A stretch of 64,000 bases of DNA. Origin: Halorubrum salinum. Its GTDB lineage: Archaea; Halobacteriota; Halobacteria; Halobacteriales; Haloferacaceae. Below the pieces are notes generated by a model that saw only the letters and a program-made list of their open reading frames with translations, did not search any database and had not been told where the DNA came from. Of the stretch, positions 26,248 through 35,604 are shown one piece after another (position 1 is the first letter of the stretch; the number at the start of each line of letters is the position of its first letter). Both the position numbers and the translations under genes were made by a program. The stretch is from contig NZ_JANHDO010000003.1 in NCBI RefSeq assembly GCF_024494575.1, positions 345,212-409,211 on the forward strand, given 5' to 3'.

Positions 26248-27495
26248 TCACAGGACCAACAGCGGAACGCCCGCGACGACGCCCGCGGCGATCAACACGA
26301 GGTTCCAGACGAACACCGGTCGAACGAGTTCTCGCGAGACGCTCGCGGCGAAGGCGGTCTTCACGAGGATGCTCGCTACCGTTCCGGCGATCACGCCCGC
26401 GACCGCGGTTTCGACGCCGATCTGTCCGGTTCCGAGAAGCGACACCGCCGTCGCCGTCGAGGTCCCCGAAGAGACGAGACCGGAGAGGAACGACGTGGCG
26501 ACGAATCCGCCCGCGCCGAAGGCGCGCTCCGCGCCCGCAGAGACGAACAGGACCGCGAGGAACAGCGCGCCGAACGTCAGCGCGTTCCGGAGGCTGAACG
26601 GCGAGGTGAGGTCCGTCTCTATCGGCGTCTCCCAGTCGCTTCGCCACACCGCGACGGCCACCCCGACGACCGTGATCGCGCCGAGAGGCACGCCGACGAC
26701 GAGGGCGGCGTCCGGTACGAAGACGGCGACGACCGCGGCGTTTCGAAGCGCCATCGCCGCGTTCGCGAGCAGGATCGACCCGACGGCGACGCGTCGGAGG
26801 TCTTCGCGCCCCCGCGCTCGCTTGGCCATCTCGGCGACGACCGCGGTGGAGTTCACGAGCCCGCCGAAGAAGCCGGTGACCGCGTACCCCCTGCTCTGGT
26901 ACCGCTTCACGAGCACGTAGTTCACGAAGCCGATACCGCTGACCGCGACGACGAGCGACCAGACGAGCCGCGGCTGGATCGCCCCCCACGGGTCGACGGT
27001 CTCCGTCGGAAGCAGCGGGAAGACGACGAACGCGAGGATGGTGAACTCGACGGCGCTTCGCACCTCCTCTCTGGAGAGTCCCCACGCGAACTGGTGAAGC
27101 TCGCGTTTCAACACCAGGAGCAGCGAGGAGAGCACGGCCACCGTCACCGCCTCGATGAAGAACTCGTTCGCGACCAGCGCGCCCACTCCGTAGGTGACGA
27201 GCATCGAGACGGACGTCGTGAGCGAGAGCCCCTCGACGTCGGATTCAACGAAGCTGCGGACCGCGAGCAGCACCGCGATGACGACGATGAGGATCCCCCC
27301 GACGATCAGGAGCCCGTCGCTGTCGACGAGAGAGAACACCGCGGCCGAGAGGCTGATCAGCGCGAACGTCCGTATCCCGGCCGACTTGTGGGACCACTCC
27401 CGCTCCAGTCCGAGGAACATCCCGAGCGCCGTCGCCAACGCCAGCTTGGCGACGTTCGTCTGGAGGTACACGAGCGGGTCGACCGCGTCTACCAT
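26248..27495 (-). CDS. MgtC/SapB-DUF4010 membrane protein
   Basis: A 415-aa integral membrane protein with about 11-12 hydrophobic segments. The N-terminal MgtC-like part has LALATALGMFLGLEREWSHKSAGIRTFALISLSAAVFSLV. The C-terminal DUF4010 part includes YAVTGFFGGLVNSTAVVAEMAKRAR and TSFLSGLVSSGTSTATAVSLLGTGQI. A GTG three codons upstream (27504) is possible; the ATG at 27495 is chosen. Family function is uncertain, usually tied to magnesium or general ion stress. Confidence 0.82.
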   Translation of the reverse strand: MVDAVDPLVYLQTNVAKLALATALGMFLGLEREWSHKSAGIRTFALISLSAAVFSLVDSDGLLIVGGILIVVIAVLLAVRSFVESDVEGLSLTTSVSMLVTYGVGALVANEFFIEAVTVAVLSSLLLVLKRELHQFAWGLSREEVRSAVEFTILAFVVFPLLPTETVDPWGAIQPRLVWSLVVAVSGIGFVNYVLVKRYQSRGYAVTGFFGGLVNSTAVVAEMAKRARGREDLRRVAVGSILLANAAMALRNAAVVAVFVPDAALVVGVPLGAITVVGVAVAVWRSDWETPIETDLTSPFSLRNALTFGALFLAVLFVSAGAERAFGAGGFVATSFLSGLVSSGTSTATAVSLLGTGQIGVETAVAGVIAGTVASILVKTAFAASVSRELVRPVFVWNLVLIAAGVVAGVPLLVL

Positions 27496-27624
27496 CTCCA
27501 CCACCGCCGGGTCGCGAACCCGCGCCCGTTCGCCGTCGAAGCTGTACCTCGCATACGCCGAACCACTCGACAGCGACGCCTATAGTTTGCCATGCAACGC
27601 GTTACCCGGCGACGGCCGCTCCGG

Positions 27625-28587
27625 TCACCGGTTCGTCGGCTCTCGCGGAAGGTCGAGCGACTCGGTGAGGTCGTGCTCCTCGCCCGTGAGGAGGTACAGC
27701 ACGTCTTCGAGGATGACGACGAGTTCGGGCATCTGTCGCACCACGAGGAACGTGATCCCGACGAGCGCGACGACCGCGAGGAGTTGGCTCATGATCCGGT
27801 CTGAGATCAGAAAGGAGACGCGGTACGGGTCGGTCGCGCCGAACATCGTCAACACGAGATCGGGGTACCAGTGCATGTACTGGTTGCCGGCGACGACGGA
27901 GATGAACGTGGTCCGGAGGATGTTGAGGACGTAGATGAGCGGGAGCGACACCGCGAGCGCGCGGAACTTCCGCGACAGCGGAGCCTGCACCGCGGCGACG
28001 AGCCCGCCGAAGATCGCCATGCTCCCGAGTCCCGTACACGCCAGCACGATGTGGATGACGACGGTGTGGCCGTCCTCAAGCGTCCACGAGTACGCCGCGT
28101 CGTACCCCTCGCTGCTCGTCACCGCCTCGGGCGCGTAGCCGAGCAGGTCGATGAGCGCCCCGGTTTGCGCCGCGACGATCTCGATCAGCACCCGTCGCGG
28201 CTCCGGAACCGCAACGCCCGCGACGGTGAACGCCGGGATCGTCTCGAACGGGAGGTAGATGAACAGCATGATCGCGATCGCTCGCGTGAGGGTGAAAAGC
28301 GACGCGCGACCGCTGTACAGCAGGTAGCCGGCGTACACGCTCGCGGGAAAGCCCACGAGCGCGAGGATCGACTCGACGTAGCTCTGGTGTTCGAACGCGA
28401 AGTACGGCACCGTCGACAGCCAGAACAGCCCGAACAGCGCCCACGTCCCGGCCGCGAGCGCGCGTCCGGCCGCCAGCCCGCGGCTGTCCAGAAGCCACGC
28501 CGTGGCGAACAAGATCGCGACGATCCACGCGAACGTGAACGTGTCCGGGATAAGGCTCAAAACCGCCGGCACGCCGGAACCGAACAT
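27625..28587 (-). CDS. artA: Archaeosortase A
   Basis: Membrane transpeptidase-like enzyme that processes PGF-CTERM proteins such as the S-layer glycoprotein and couples them to membrane lipid. The 320-aa protein has about eight TM segments. The catalytic cysteine is C184 in LACTGLGSM, with R225 in LNILRTTFI and R264 in ISDRIMSQ. Spacings of 41 and 39 residues match the recalled Haloferax ArtA triad (C173, R214, R253). It lies 115 bp downstream of spt5 in the same orientation. Confidence 0.94.
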   Translation of the reverse strand: MFGSGVPAVLSLIPDTFTFAWIVAILFATAWLLDSRGLAAGRALAAGTWALFGLFWLSTVPYFAFEHQSYVESILALVGFPASVYAGYLLYSGRASLFTLTRAIAIMLFIYLPFETIPAFTVAGVAVPEPRRVLIEIVAAQTGALIDLLGYAPEAVTSSEGYDAAYSWTLEDGHTVVIHIVLACTGLGSMAIFGGLVAAVQAPLSRKFRALAVSLPLIYVLNILRTTFISVVAGNQYMHWYPDLVLTMFGATDPYRVSFLISDRIMSQLLAVVALVGITFLVVRQMPELVVILEDVLYLLTGEEHDLTESLDLPREPTNR

Positions 28588-28702
28588 ATCCGACCTGTCG
28601 GTCGTCGCCGAATAAAGCCCTTGTCGTTGCCGACGATGCGTCGGGTATCCGGACGCGGGACGAGAACGGGAGTTCGGCGGCGTCGGGTCGCCGCCGATCC
28701 GA

Positions 28703-29155
28703 TCAGCGTTCGTCCGAGTCGAGCACGCGGATCTGGTCCCCGCGCACGGTGACCGGAATCGGGACGGTCGCCTCGTACAGCTCGACGGTCACCTGGTCTT
28801 TCCCCTCGTCTATCCGCTGAACGCGGGCCTTCTCGCCTTTGAACGGACCGGCGATCAGCTCGACGATGTCGCCCTCCGCTATCCCCTCCACGTCGGGGGT
28901 CGGCGAGAGGAAGTGTTCGACCTCCGAAAAGGGGCTCTCCGCGGGTCCCTCGGAGCCCTGAATCACGCCGCGGGCGTGCGGGATCTCGTCGAGGATACGC
29001 GCGAACACGCTCCCGTCCGTCGCCTCGACCATCACGTAGCTCGTGAGCTGGTCGGGGGCGATGACCGCCTGAATCTCCGGCATCTCCTTTTCGGCGAGCA
29101 TGTCGGCGACGGTCCGCTCCTGGCTCGCGGTGGTTTTGACCGAGAAGATCGGCAT
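28703..29155 (-). CDS. spt5: Transcription elongation factor Spt5 (NusG-like)
   Basis: A 150-aa archaeal Spt5: an NGN domain (residues 1-85, MPIFSVKTTASQERTVADMLAEKEM...VMVEATDGSVFARIL) plus one KOW domain (IAEGDIVELIAGPFKGEKARVQRIDEGKDQVTVEL). It clamps RNA polymerase together with Spt4. Its ATG overlaps the last base of the secE stop (TAATG), so the two are coupled. Confidence 0.95.
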   Translation of the reverse strand: MPIFSVKTTASQERTVADMLAEKEMPEIQAVIAPDQLTSYVMVEATDGSVFARILDEIPHARGVIQGSEGPAESPFSEVEHFLSPTPDVEGIAEGDIVELIAGPFKGEKARVQRIDEGKDQVTVELYEATVPIPVTVRGDQIRVLDSDER

Positions 29156-29331
29156 TACGCGCCGACCCCCGGCAGGAGGCTCATGATCGCGAACATCAGG
29201 AACCCGATGAAGCCGATGAGGAGGATGCCCGCGCCGGCGATCTTCGACACCTGGAGGAACTCGTCGGTGCTCGGCGTGCTCGCCAGCTTCAGCACCCGAA
29301 TGTAGCTGTTGAGGTCGTACGGAACGTCCAT
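29155..29331 (-). CDS. secE: Protein translocase subunit SecE (Sec61 gamma)
   Basis: A 58-residue tail-anchored subunit. An amphipathic N-terminal helix (DLNSYIRVLKLASTPSTDEFLQVSKIAG) is followed by one TM segment (GILLIGFIGFLMFAIMSLL). It stabilises the SecY channel. It sits between ftsZ1 and spt5, the conserved archaeal arrangement, and overlaps spt5 by one base. Size and topology are normal for archaeal SecE. Confidence 0.93.
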   Translation of the reverse strand: MDVPYDLNSYIRVLKLASTPSTDEFLQVSKIAGAGILLIGFIGFLMFAIMSLLPGVGA

Positions 29332-29408
29332 GTTACGACCGGCTTCGAGACGCGACGGTTTTTACCTTTTGATGCTGGCCGGTCGCAGGTCGGACCGTCC
29401 TGCCTCGA

Positions 29409-30566
29409 TCACTCCACGTAGTCGATGTCTTCGACCTCGGACGCGCCCTCCGGGGCCTCGCCGTTGCGGCCGTAGATCTGCGGCGACTCCACGCCGGTGA
29501 CGACGATCATCGTCCGCATCTCCCCCTCCAGATCGTCGTCGACGGAGGTGCCCCAGATGATCCGCGCGTCGGGGTCGATCCGGTCGTAGATCTCCTCGAC
29601 GACTCCTTCGGCCTCCTCGATCGACATGTCTTGCCCGCCGGTGACGTTCACCAGCGCGGAGTTCGCGCCGGAGATGTCGACGTCGAGAAGCGGCGAGCGG
29701 AGCGCCGATTTCACCGAGTCCTGCGCCTTCGAGTCGGAGTCGGACTCGCCGAGGCCGATCATCGCGACGCCGCCCTTCTCCATCACGGTGCGGACGTCGG
29801 CGAAGTCGAGGTTGACGAGCCCGGGCATCGTGATGAGCTCCGTGATACCCTTCACGGAGCGCATGAGGACCTCGTCGGACACCTTGAACGCCTGTCGGAC
29901 GGGGAGCTTGCCGACCGCGTCGAGCAGGCGGTCGTTGGGGACGACGATGACCGTGTCGCTCACGTCGCGGAGCCGCTCTAAGCCGGCCTCGGCGTTCGTC
30001 CGGCGCACCTCGCCCTCGGCGGTGAACGGGGTCGTGACGATGGCGATGGTGAGCGCGCCCGACTCGCGGGCGGCCTTCGCGACGACCGGGGCGGAGCCGG
30101 TGCCCGTGCCGCCGCCGAGCCCGGCGGTGACGAACACCATGTCGGAGCCGTCGATGGCGTCCTGGATCTCCTCTTGGGACTCGATCGCCGCCTCCTCGCC
30201 GACCTGCGGGAGCGAGCCGGCACCGCGCCCCTGCGTCTTCTGTTGTCCCATCAGGATCTTCGTGTCCGCCTCGATGTTGACGAGGTGTTGCACGTCCGTG
30301 TTGGCGGCCACGAGCTTCGCGCCGTGGATCCCCTCCTCCGTCATCCGGTTGACGGTGTTGCCGCCCGCCCCGCCGCAGCCGACCACCGTGATGTTCGTCT
30401 GGAGGTCTTGGAGAACGTCCTGCAGTTCGTCGTCGGTCATCGTTCCGGTCTGTGGCGGCGCACTGGCGGTTCCGTCGCCGGTGCCGGCGTCCGCGCCGGC
30501 CTCCCCGGCGTCGTCGCCCGGGGATTCCTCGGCTTCGTCGATGGCGTCCTCTACGATGGAGTCCAT
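29409..30566 (-). CDS. ftsZ1: Cell division protein FtsZ1
   Basis: Tubulin-like GTPase of 385 residues forming the division-site scaffold. GTP-binding blocks are [15 protein letters not shown], the tubulin signature [20 protein letters not shown], and TPFTAEG. The T7 loop is [11 protein letters not shown]. The N-terminal 45 residues are an acidic extension. Linkage to secE-spt5 identifies it as the FtsZ1 type. In-frame codons upstream of ATG 30566 are non-coding in character. Confidence 0.94.
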   Translation of the reverse strand: MDSIVEDAIDEAEESPGDDAGEAGADAGTGDGTASAPPQTGTMTDDELQDVLQDLQTNITVVGCGGAGGNTVNRMTEEGIHGAKLVAANTDVQHLVNIEADTKILMGQQKTQGRGAGSLPQVGEEAAIESQEEIQDAIDGSDMVFVTAGLGGGTGTGSAPVVAKAARESGALTIAIVTTPFTAEGEVRRTNAEAGLERLRDVSDTVIVVPNDRLLDAVGKLPVRQAFKVSDEVLMRSVKGITELITMPGLVNLDFADVRTVMEKGGVAMIGLGESDSDSKAQDSVKSALRSPLLDVDISGANSALVNVTGGQDMSIEEAEGVVEEIYDRIDPDARIIWGTSVDDDLEGEMRTMIVVTGVESPQIYGRNGEAPEGASEVEDIDYVE

Positions 30567-30590
30567 TATGTGGTGTGGTTGCGACCCGGA

Positions 30591-30606
30591 CGTATTTATT
30601 TTTGCC
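30591..30606 (-). promoter_or_regulatory. TATA box of ftsZ1
   Basis: On the minus strand an A/T-rich AAAAATAAATAC element lies about 28 bp upstream of ATG 30566, consistent with a leaderless transcript that may continue through secE, spt5 and artA. Confidence 0.65.
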
Positions 30607-30708
30607 CGATCGTCTGACGATAGTCGGACGTATTCCGTCGATCGGAGGCTCCGTACCCGACATGCGCCGGGAGGCCGATCAGCCGTGACGGTCGTCGTCT
30701 TCCGCGGT

Positions 30709-32184
30709 TCAGACCGGGAACCGATCCACCTGCGTCCGCGACACGTCCGCCGGCTCGACCGTCCCGTCGCCGACGTCCACCGGCTCGCCGTCGGCGAGTC
30801 GCCCGAACGCCGGCCCCTCGGGTACGCCTTCCTCGGCGGCGAGTCCCGGATCGAAGGCGGTCTCGCGGGCGACGACCGCCGTCGGTTCTCCGGTGCCAGT
30901 GGCCGGTTCGGTATCAGCGTCAGCGGCCGGTTCGGTACCGGAGCCAGCCGTCGGTCCGGCACCGGAGTCACCGTACTCGACGTCGACCGCGTCGTACCGT
31001 CGTTCCAAGACGCCCGCGAGTTCGGTGACGAGGTCGGCGTAGTCCGGCGTTTCGGAGGCCGTCGCGAACGCCGCTCGCCCGGCGGCTCGCGTCCCGGCCT
31101 GCTCGGTCTCGAAGGCGACCGTCGCCGATTCGACCGCCGCGCGGGCCGCAGTCGAGTCGATGCCCTGCGCCCGAGAGAGCAGGGCGTCGGGCAGGTCGCG
31201 TCGCCGGAGCCCGTCGGAGTCCGTCGACGCGGGCGCGACCTCGCCGAACCGGAGCCCGTCGTCGACCGCCGAGAGGTCGGCCTCCAGTCGCTCCACGAGC
31301 CCGAGCGGTCTGTCGCCGACCGCCCGCACCCACGTCTCGCTCACGACGCGGTACCCGAGGTCGTCGATCACCGCTTCGAGGGCCGGTCTGTCTCCCTCGA
31401 CCACGGCGAGGTCGGCTCGACTCCGCTCGAACGCCTGCCGTAGTACGTCTCGGTTCGCGTCGGGCGCGCCCATCTCCCCGAGCGCCCAGTCCGCGCCCAC
31501 GTGACCGACCGCCCACGCCGTCTCGCGGACGATCCGGGTGAACCGCGGCGCGTAGTGGCCGCCGCCGAATCCGACCACGTGGCGCGGGGTCGGCTCCCCT
31601 CCGTCGTCGCCGGCGACGAGCAGGTCCGGCCCCGTGCCCCGCAGATCGAGGACCGCCCGCGCGACGGCGCGGGCCGCGTCCGGGTCGCTCCACTGCGGCT
31701 CGTCCGAGCCGAGTTCGACGAACAGCGACGGGACGCCCACGTCTGTCGGTCCGTGGTGCGTGCACTCGATCCCCACGTCGTACCCCGCGGGCGCGTGCGA
31801 CGCCAGCGCCGCGACCGCGCGCTTTTCAGTGCCGGGCGCGGCCCGCGAGAGCGTCTCGGACGCGCCGCCGTACGGCGCTGGGCCGAAGTTCCCGGTGACG
31901 TGTGCGGTCAGCAGCTCGCCGCTCTCGCCCGAGTGCCTGGAGACGAACACGAGGACCGCCGGCGTCTCGCCGTCCGTACCGAACGCGTCCGTCGGATCGT
32001 CCAGATCGACGTGGAGGTCGTCGAACTCGCGGAGCTCGAACCCGTCGGTCCGGTAGTAGGTACCGCCTCCCGCCGCGTCGGGGCGCGTCTCGTCCTCGTG
32101 CGGCTCCCAGTCGCCGACCGCGAGCAGCTGCTCTCCGATGTGTACCGAGGCGCTGTCTGCCCGACTCACGACGATCGCTATCAC
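30709..32184 (-). CDS. dtdA: D-aminoacyl-tRNA deacylase (archaeal DtdA)
   Basis: Hydrolyses D-aminoacyl-tRNAs as proofreading. The GTG-started 491-aa protein has the conserved [10 protein letters not shown]...[37 protein letters not shown] and [15 protein letters not shown] blocks. The region after residue 280 is a haloarchaeal extension. It contains a low-complexity Ala/Thr/Pro/Glu segment (about 415-445) encoded by imperfect DNA repeats near 30899-30950. Core domain appears complete. Confidence 0.92.
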   Translation of the reverse strand: MIAIVVSRADSASVHIGEQLLAVGDWEPHEDETRPDAAGGGTYYRTDGFELREFDDLHVDLDDPTDAFGTDGETPAVLVFVSRHSGESGELLTAHVTGNFGPAPYGGASETLSRAAPGTEKRAVAALASHAPAGYDVGIECTHHGPTDVGVPSLFVELGSDEPQWSDPDAARAVARAVLDLRGTGPDLLVAGDDGGEPTPRHVVGFGGGHYAPRFTRIVRETAWAVGHVGADWALGEMGAPDANRDVLRQAFERSRADLAVVEGDRPALEAVIDDLGYRVVSETWVRAVGDRPLGLVERLEADLSAVDDGLRFGEVAPASTDSDGLRRRDLPDALLSRAQGIDSTAARAAVESATVAFETEQAGTRAAGRAAFATASETPDYADLVTELAGVLERRYDAVDVEYGDSGAGPTAGSGTEPAADADTEPATGTGEPTAVVARETAFDPGLAAEEGVPEGPAFGRLADGEPVDVGDGTVEPADVSRTQVDRFPV

Positions 32185-32333
32185 GCCCGTCGCTCCGGGA
32201 GCGTCGCCCGAATAGCCGTCGGTTCGCGGGCGGGCTCGAACGGCTGTCGGGCCGTTTCCGGTCGCGGGCGGACGAGCGGCCGCCGGCGAACGACGACCGA
32301 AAGGCGCTTTTCGCGGGCCCGCGACCCTCGCGT

Positions 32334-33521
32334 ATGATCACGGTCGCGCTGGCGGGAAAGCCGAACGCCGGCAAGTCAACCTTTTACACCGCCGCGACGA
32401 TGGCCGACGTCGACGTCGCGAACTACCCGTTCACGACGATCGACGCCAACCGCGGGGTGACCCACGTCCGGACCGAGTGCCCCTGTCTCGACCGCGACGA
32501 GCGCTGCGGCAACGAGCGCTGCCGTGCCGGCAAGCGGTACGTCCCGGTCGAACTCCTCGACGTGGCCGGGCTCGTCCCGGGCGCACACGAGGGGAAGGGG
32601 CTCGGCAACCAGTTCTTAGACGAGCTGACGAACGCGGACGTGGTGGTGAACGTCGTCGACGCGTCCGGGGCGACGAACGCCGAGGGCGAGCCGGTCGAAC
32701 CGGGGAGCCGCGACCCGCTCGACGACGTGGACTTCATCGAGGAGGAGATGGACCTGTGGCTCACGGGGATCGTCGACCGCAACTGGGAGGGCGTCGAGCG
32801 CAAGTCGCGGTCGCCGGAGTTCGACATCGAGGCGGCGCTCACGGACATGCTCACGGGGTTCGGCGCGAGCGAGCACGACGTGGCGGCGGTGCTCCGCGGG
32901 CTGGAGTACCCCGCCGACCCGAAGGCGTGGACCGACGACGACCGCGAGGCGCTGGCGCGGGCGGTCCGCCGCCGGACCAAGCCGATCGTCGTCGTCGCCA
33001 ACAAGGTCGACGCCGCGCCCGAGGGCGCGGTCGACCGCATCCGCGAGGGGACCGACAAGCCCGTGGTCCCCGCGACCGCGGACGGCGAGCGCGCCCTCCG
33101 CCGCGCCGCCGAGGCCGGCGTCGTCGACTACGACCCGGGCGACGAGTCGTTCGAGGTCGTCGGCGACGTCTCCGAGAGTCAGCGGGCTGGCCTCGACGCT
33201 ATCGCCGACGCGATGGCGAGCCACGGGGGAACGGGCGTGCAGGCGGCGCTGAACGCGGCCGTCTACGACCGCCTCGATCGGATCACGGTGTATCCGGTCC
33301 AGGACGCCGGGAAGTGGACCGACGGCACCGGGAACGTCCTCCCCGACGCCCACCTCTTGCCCGCGGGGTCGACGCCGCCCGATCTGGCGTACGCCGTTCA
33401 CACCGACATCGGCGAGGGGTACCTCCACGCGGTCGACGCGCGCTCCTCGCGCCGGATCGGAGAGAGTCACGAGCTGTCGGAGGGCGACGTGATCAAGATA
33501 GTCTCGACGGCGGGGCCGTGA
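32334..33521 (+). CDS. Obg/YchF-related translation GTPase
   Basis: A 395-aa Obg-family protein. G1 is LAGKPNAGKSTFYTA, G3 is LLDVAGLVPGAHEGKGLGNQFLDEL, and G4 is VVANKVDA. A C-terminal TGS-like domain follows (ITVYPVQDAGKWTDGTGNVLPDAHLLPAGSTPPDLAYAVHTDIGEGY). Four cysteines between G1 and G3 (CPCLDRDERCGNERC) are typical of the archaeal members. It is thought to associate with ribosomes. A GCTTTTCGC box precedes the start. Confidence 0.9.
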   Translation: MITVALAGKPNAGKSTFYTAATMADVDVANYPFTTIDANRGVTHVRTECPCLDRDERCGNERCRAGKRYVPVELLDVAGLVPGAHEGKGLGNQFLDELTNADVVVNVVDASGATNAEGEPVEPGSRDPLDDVDFIEEEMDLWLTGIVDRNWEGVERKSRSPEFDIEAALTDMLTGFGASEHDVAAVLRGLEYPADPKAWTDDDREALARAVRRRTKPIVVVANKVDAAPEGAVDRIREGTDKPVVPATADGERALRRAAEAGVVDYDPGDESFEVVGDVSESQRAGLDAIADAMASHGGTGVQAALNAAVYDRLDRITVYPVQDAGKWTDGTGNVLPDAHLLPAGSTPPDLAYAVHTDIGEGYLHAVDARSSRRIGESHELSEGDVIKIVSTAGP

Positions 33522-33613
33522 CCGGTTCCGGGAGCCGCTGGCGTCGGACGCTCCCCGCCGTGCGACCGATAGACACATCCGATTCGGGAGAGAGGGACCG
33601 GTAGACACCGGCC

Positions 33614-34444
33614 ATGCTGGGGCTCGAACACGACTTCCGGATCGTCGACACGCGGGCGACGCTCGATCCCGACGAGTCGTCGGTCGCGACCCACGGCCGT
33701 GACATCTCCCCCGAGCGGCTGGAACGGGAGATGCTGCAGGCCGGGATCGTCCGCGCCGTCGCGAGCCCCGGACAGCGCGCGGCGGGACGGAGCTACCTCC
33801 GCGCGAACAACGCCGTCGCGCGGCTCTCCATCGATCGCCCCTTCGTCGCGTTCGCCCGCCTCAACGGTCCGCGCGACGCCGGAACCGGACCGATGTCCGT
33901 GGTTCGGAACCTCCGCGCGGAGCGCGAGGACCACCACACGCGACCGGACGACGTCGAGCAGTACTCCTACGACGACCGCTTTCACGGGTTCACGCTCGCG
34001 CCGCACGTCGACGGGCTCCCCAACGAAGACGTGTTGACGCGGCTGGCGGACGCGGACCTCCCGCTCATCGTCCACGCGGGCAAGCGGTTCCCGCCGTCGG
34101 CGGTCGAGACGGAACTGCTCGGGTACGACTTCCCGGTGGTGCTCGGGGGCTTCGGCGGCCATCCGCTCGACGCCGACCTGATGAACGAGACGCTCGACCT
34201 GCTCGACGACCACGACCGGCTGTACGTCGACACGACCGCCGTGCGCTACCGCGAGGTGCTCGAACGCGGTATCTTGGAACACCCGGACCGCGTGCTGTTC
34301 GGCTCCGGCGCGCCGGACGCCCATCCGAACGTGGGCGTGATGGAGGTGCTCACGCTCGACGTCTCCGAGGACCTGATGCGCCGGGTGTTCGCGAAGAACC
34401 CGGTTCGGCTGGTGCCCGCGCTCGCCGAGGGGGCCGACGTCTGA
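33614..34444 (+). CDS. Amidohydrolase-like (TIM-barrel) protein
   Basis: 276 residues with the layout of a TatD/amidohydrolase-like barrel: IVDTRATLDPD at strand 1, FARLNGPRD, PLIVHAGKRFPPSAVETELL, VVLGGFGGHPLD, YVDTTAV and VLFGSGAPDAHPNVGVMEVL. The HAG histidine and the late GSGAPDAHP block fit the superfamily. The first strand lacks the usual HxH metal pair and the second histidine after strand 6 is displaced, so metal binding or activity may differ. Substrate unknown. Confidence 0.7.
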   Translation: MLGLEHDFRIVDTRATLDPDESSVATHGRDISPERLEREMLQAGIVRAVASPGQRAAGRSYLRANNAVARLSIDRPFVAFARLNGPRDAGTGPMSVVRNLRAEREDHHTRPDDVEQYSYDDRFHGFTLAPHVDGLPNEDVLTRLADADLPLIVHAGKRFPPSAVETELLGYDFPVVLGGFGGHPLDADLMNETLDLLDDHDRLYVDTTAVRYREVLERGILEHPDRVLFGSGAPDAHPNVGVMEVLTLDVSEDLMRRVFAKNPVRLVPALAEGADV

Positions 34445-34551
34445 CCCTGACTGTGCCGCGCTGCCGACTGACGCGCTGCCGACGACTCCTACCGACCGCA
34501 CCGCCGACGCCAAGCGGTAGCCACTTGCCGGCGCGTCGCCCACTCGCGACC

Positions 34552-35049
34552 ATGAGCGACGCAGACGCCGACGGCCCCGACGACCCCCTCGTCGAGGTCG
34601 TCCGCGCGACCGGCCACGAGAACGTCACCGCCGAGCACGCGAGCACCGTCGAGTTCACCACCGACGACTGGCTCACGCCCGCGGGCGACTGCATCGTCGG
34701 CGTCGCGGCCGACCGTACCCCGCGGGACTTCTCCGCCGAGTTCCGCGAGGCGTGTCGGGACGCCGAGGCGACGATCACCGCGGAGATCGCGGTGGGATCG
34801 CCCGACGACGAAACGGTTGCGCTCGACGACCCGGCCCACGCGGGGGCGATCGTCGGCCGGGGCGACCCCGACCTGACGCTCCTCGATGACCGCTCCATGG
34901 TCGCTCGGACGAGCGCGTACACCGACGACGAGCGGACGGTCCTCGTCGACGGGAACGCGGCGGCCGGCGACCTCGCCCGCGACCTCGTCGACGCGCTCGC
35001 GGCCGGCGCGCCCGCGGCGCTGCGGTTGACGGTCGATCCCGGAGCGTAG
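34552..35049 (+). CDS. DUF371 family protein
   Basis: A 165-aa archaeal protein. The core reads VRATGHENVTAEHASTVEFTTDDWLTPAGDCIVGVAAD and ATITAEIAVGSPDDETVALDDPAH, the recognisable DUF371 pattern, with an AGAIVGRGDPDL block later. The biochemical role is unknown. ATG 34552 is chosen because the acidic MSDADADGPDD start is typical and the upstream sequence is non-coding. It is convergent with the next gene, only three bases apart. Confidence 0.75.
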   Translation: MSDADADGPDDPLVEVVRATGHENVTAEHASTVEFTTDDWLTPAGDCIVGVAADRTPRDFSAEFREACRDAEATITAEIAVGSPDDETVALDDPAHAGAIVGRGDPDLTLLDDRSMVARTSAYTDDERTVLVDGNAAAGDLARDLVDALAAGAPAALRLTVDPGA

Positions 35050-35052
35050 CCG

Positions 35053-35604
35053 TCACTCGACGACCGGCAGGTCCGCTCGGCTCCCCTTCGGCACGACGGA
35101 GCGAAGCTCGTCGTAGAGGTAGAGCCCGACGCCGATCGGGACCGGTTCGCCGGCGACCTCGTGGGTCGCGATCAGGTACCCCCAGTCGCCGTCCCACTCG
35201 GGGAGGTCCTGGTCCTCGCCGGCCGCGAACCGGGCGGCCCGTTCGGGACCCAAGTCGATCACGTTTCGCGTCGCGTGTGCCCCGAACCGCGACGCCGCCC
35301 GACCGGTTGGCTTCCAGTGCTCCTGTCGCGTCCGGAGGAACGTCATCCCGACGGCCTCCACCTCGCTCGGGTCGCTCGCCTCCCCGTTGAATATCCAGAT
35401 CTTCCCGGCCCCCTTCTCCCAGAAGCTGTACCCCTCGAACACGCCCGTTCCGATCCCGAACCGCTCTTGCCACCAGTCGAGCACCTCGGCGCGGCTCGCG
35501 CGCCCCTCGACCACCCGGTCCGCCGGCGTCTCGGGCAGACGGTCGAACCGCTGGCCGTCGTTGGCCGGGTCGCCTCGCTTCTCGCCGTCGGTGTTGTCGC
35601 TCAC
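35053..35604 (-). CDS. RNA-binding C-terminal-type partner of the m5C methyltransferase
   Basis: A 183-residue protein translationally coupled to the upstream methyltransferase (its GTG start overlaps the TGA). Blocks VLDWWQERFGIGTGVFEGYSFWEKGAGKIWIF and VEAVGMTFLRTRQEHWKPTGRAASRFG resemble the C-terminal RNA-recruiting domain found fused to the methyltransferase in NOL1/NOP2/RsmF proteins. It therefore probably supplies the RNA-binding half in trans (inference). Confidence 0.7.
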   Translation of the reverse strand: MSDNTDGEKRGDPANDGQRFDRLPETPADRVVEGRASRAEVLDWWQERFGIGTGVFEGYSFWEKGAGKIWIFNGEASDPSEVEAVGMTFLRTRQEHWKPTGRAASRFGAHATRNVIDLGPERAARFAAGEDQDLPEWDGDWGYLIATHEVAGEPVPIGVGLYLYDELRSVVPKGSRADLPVVE

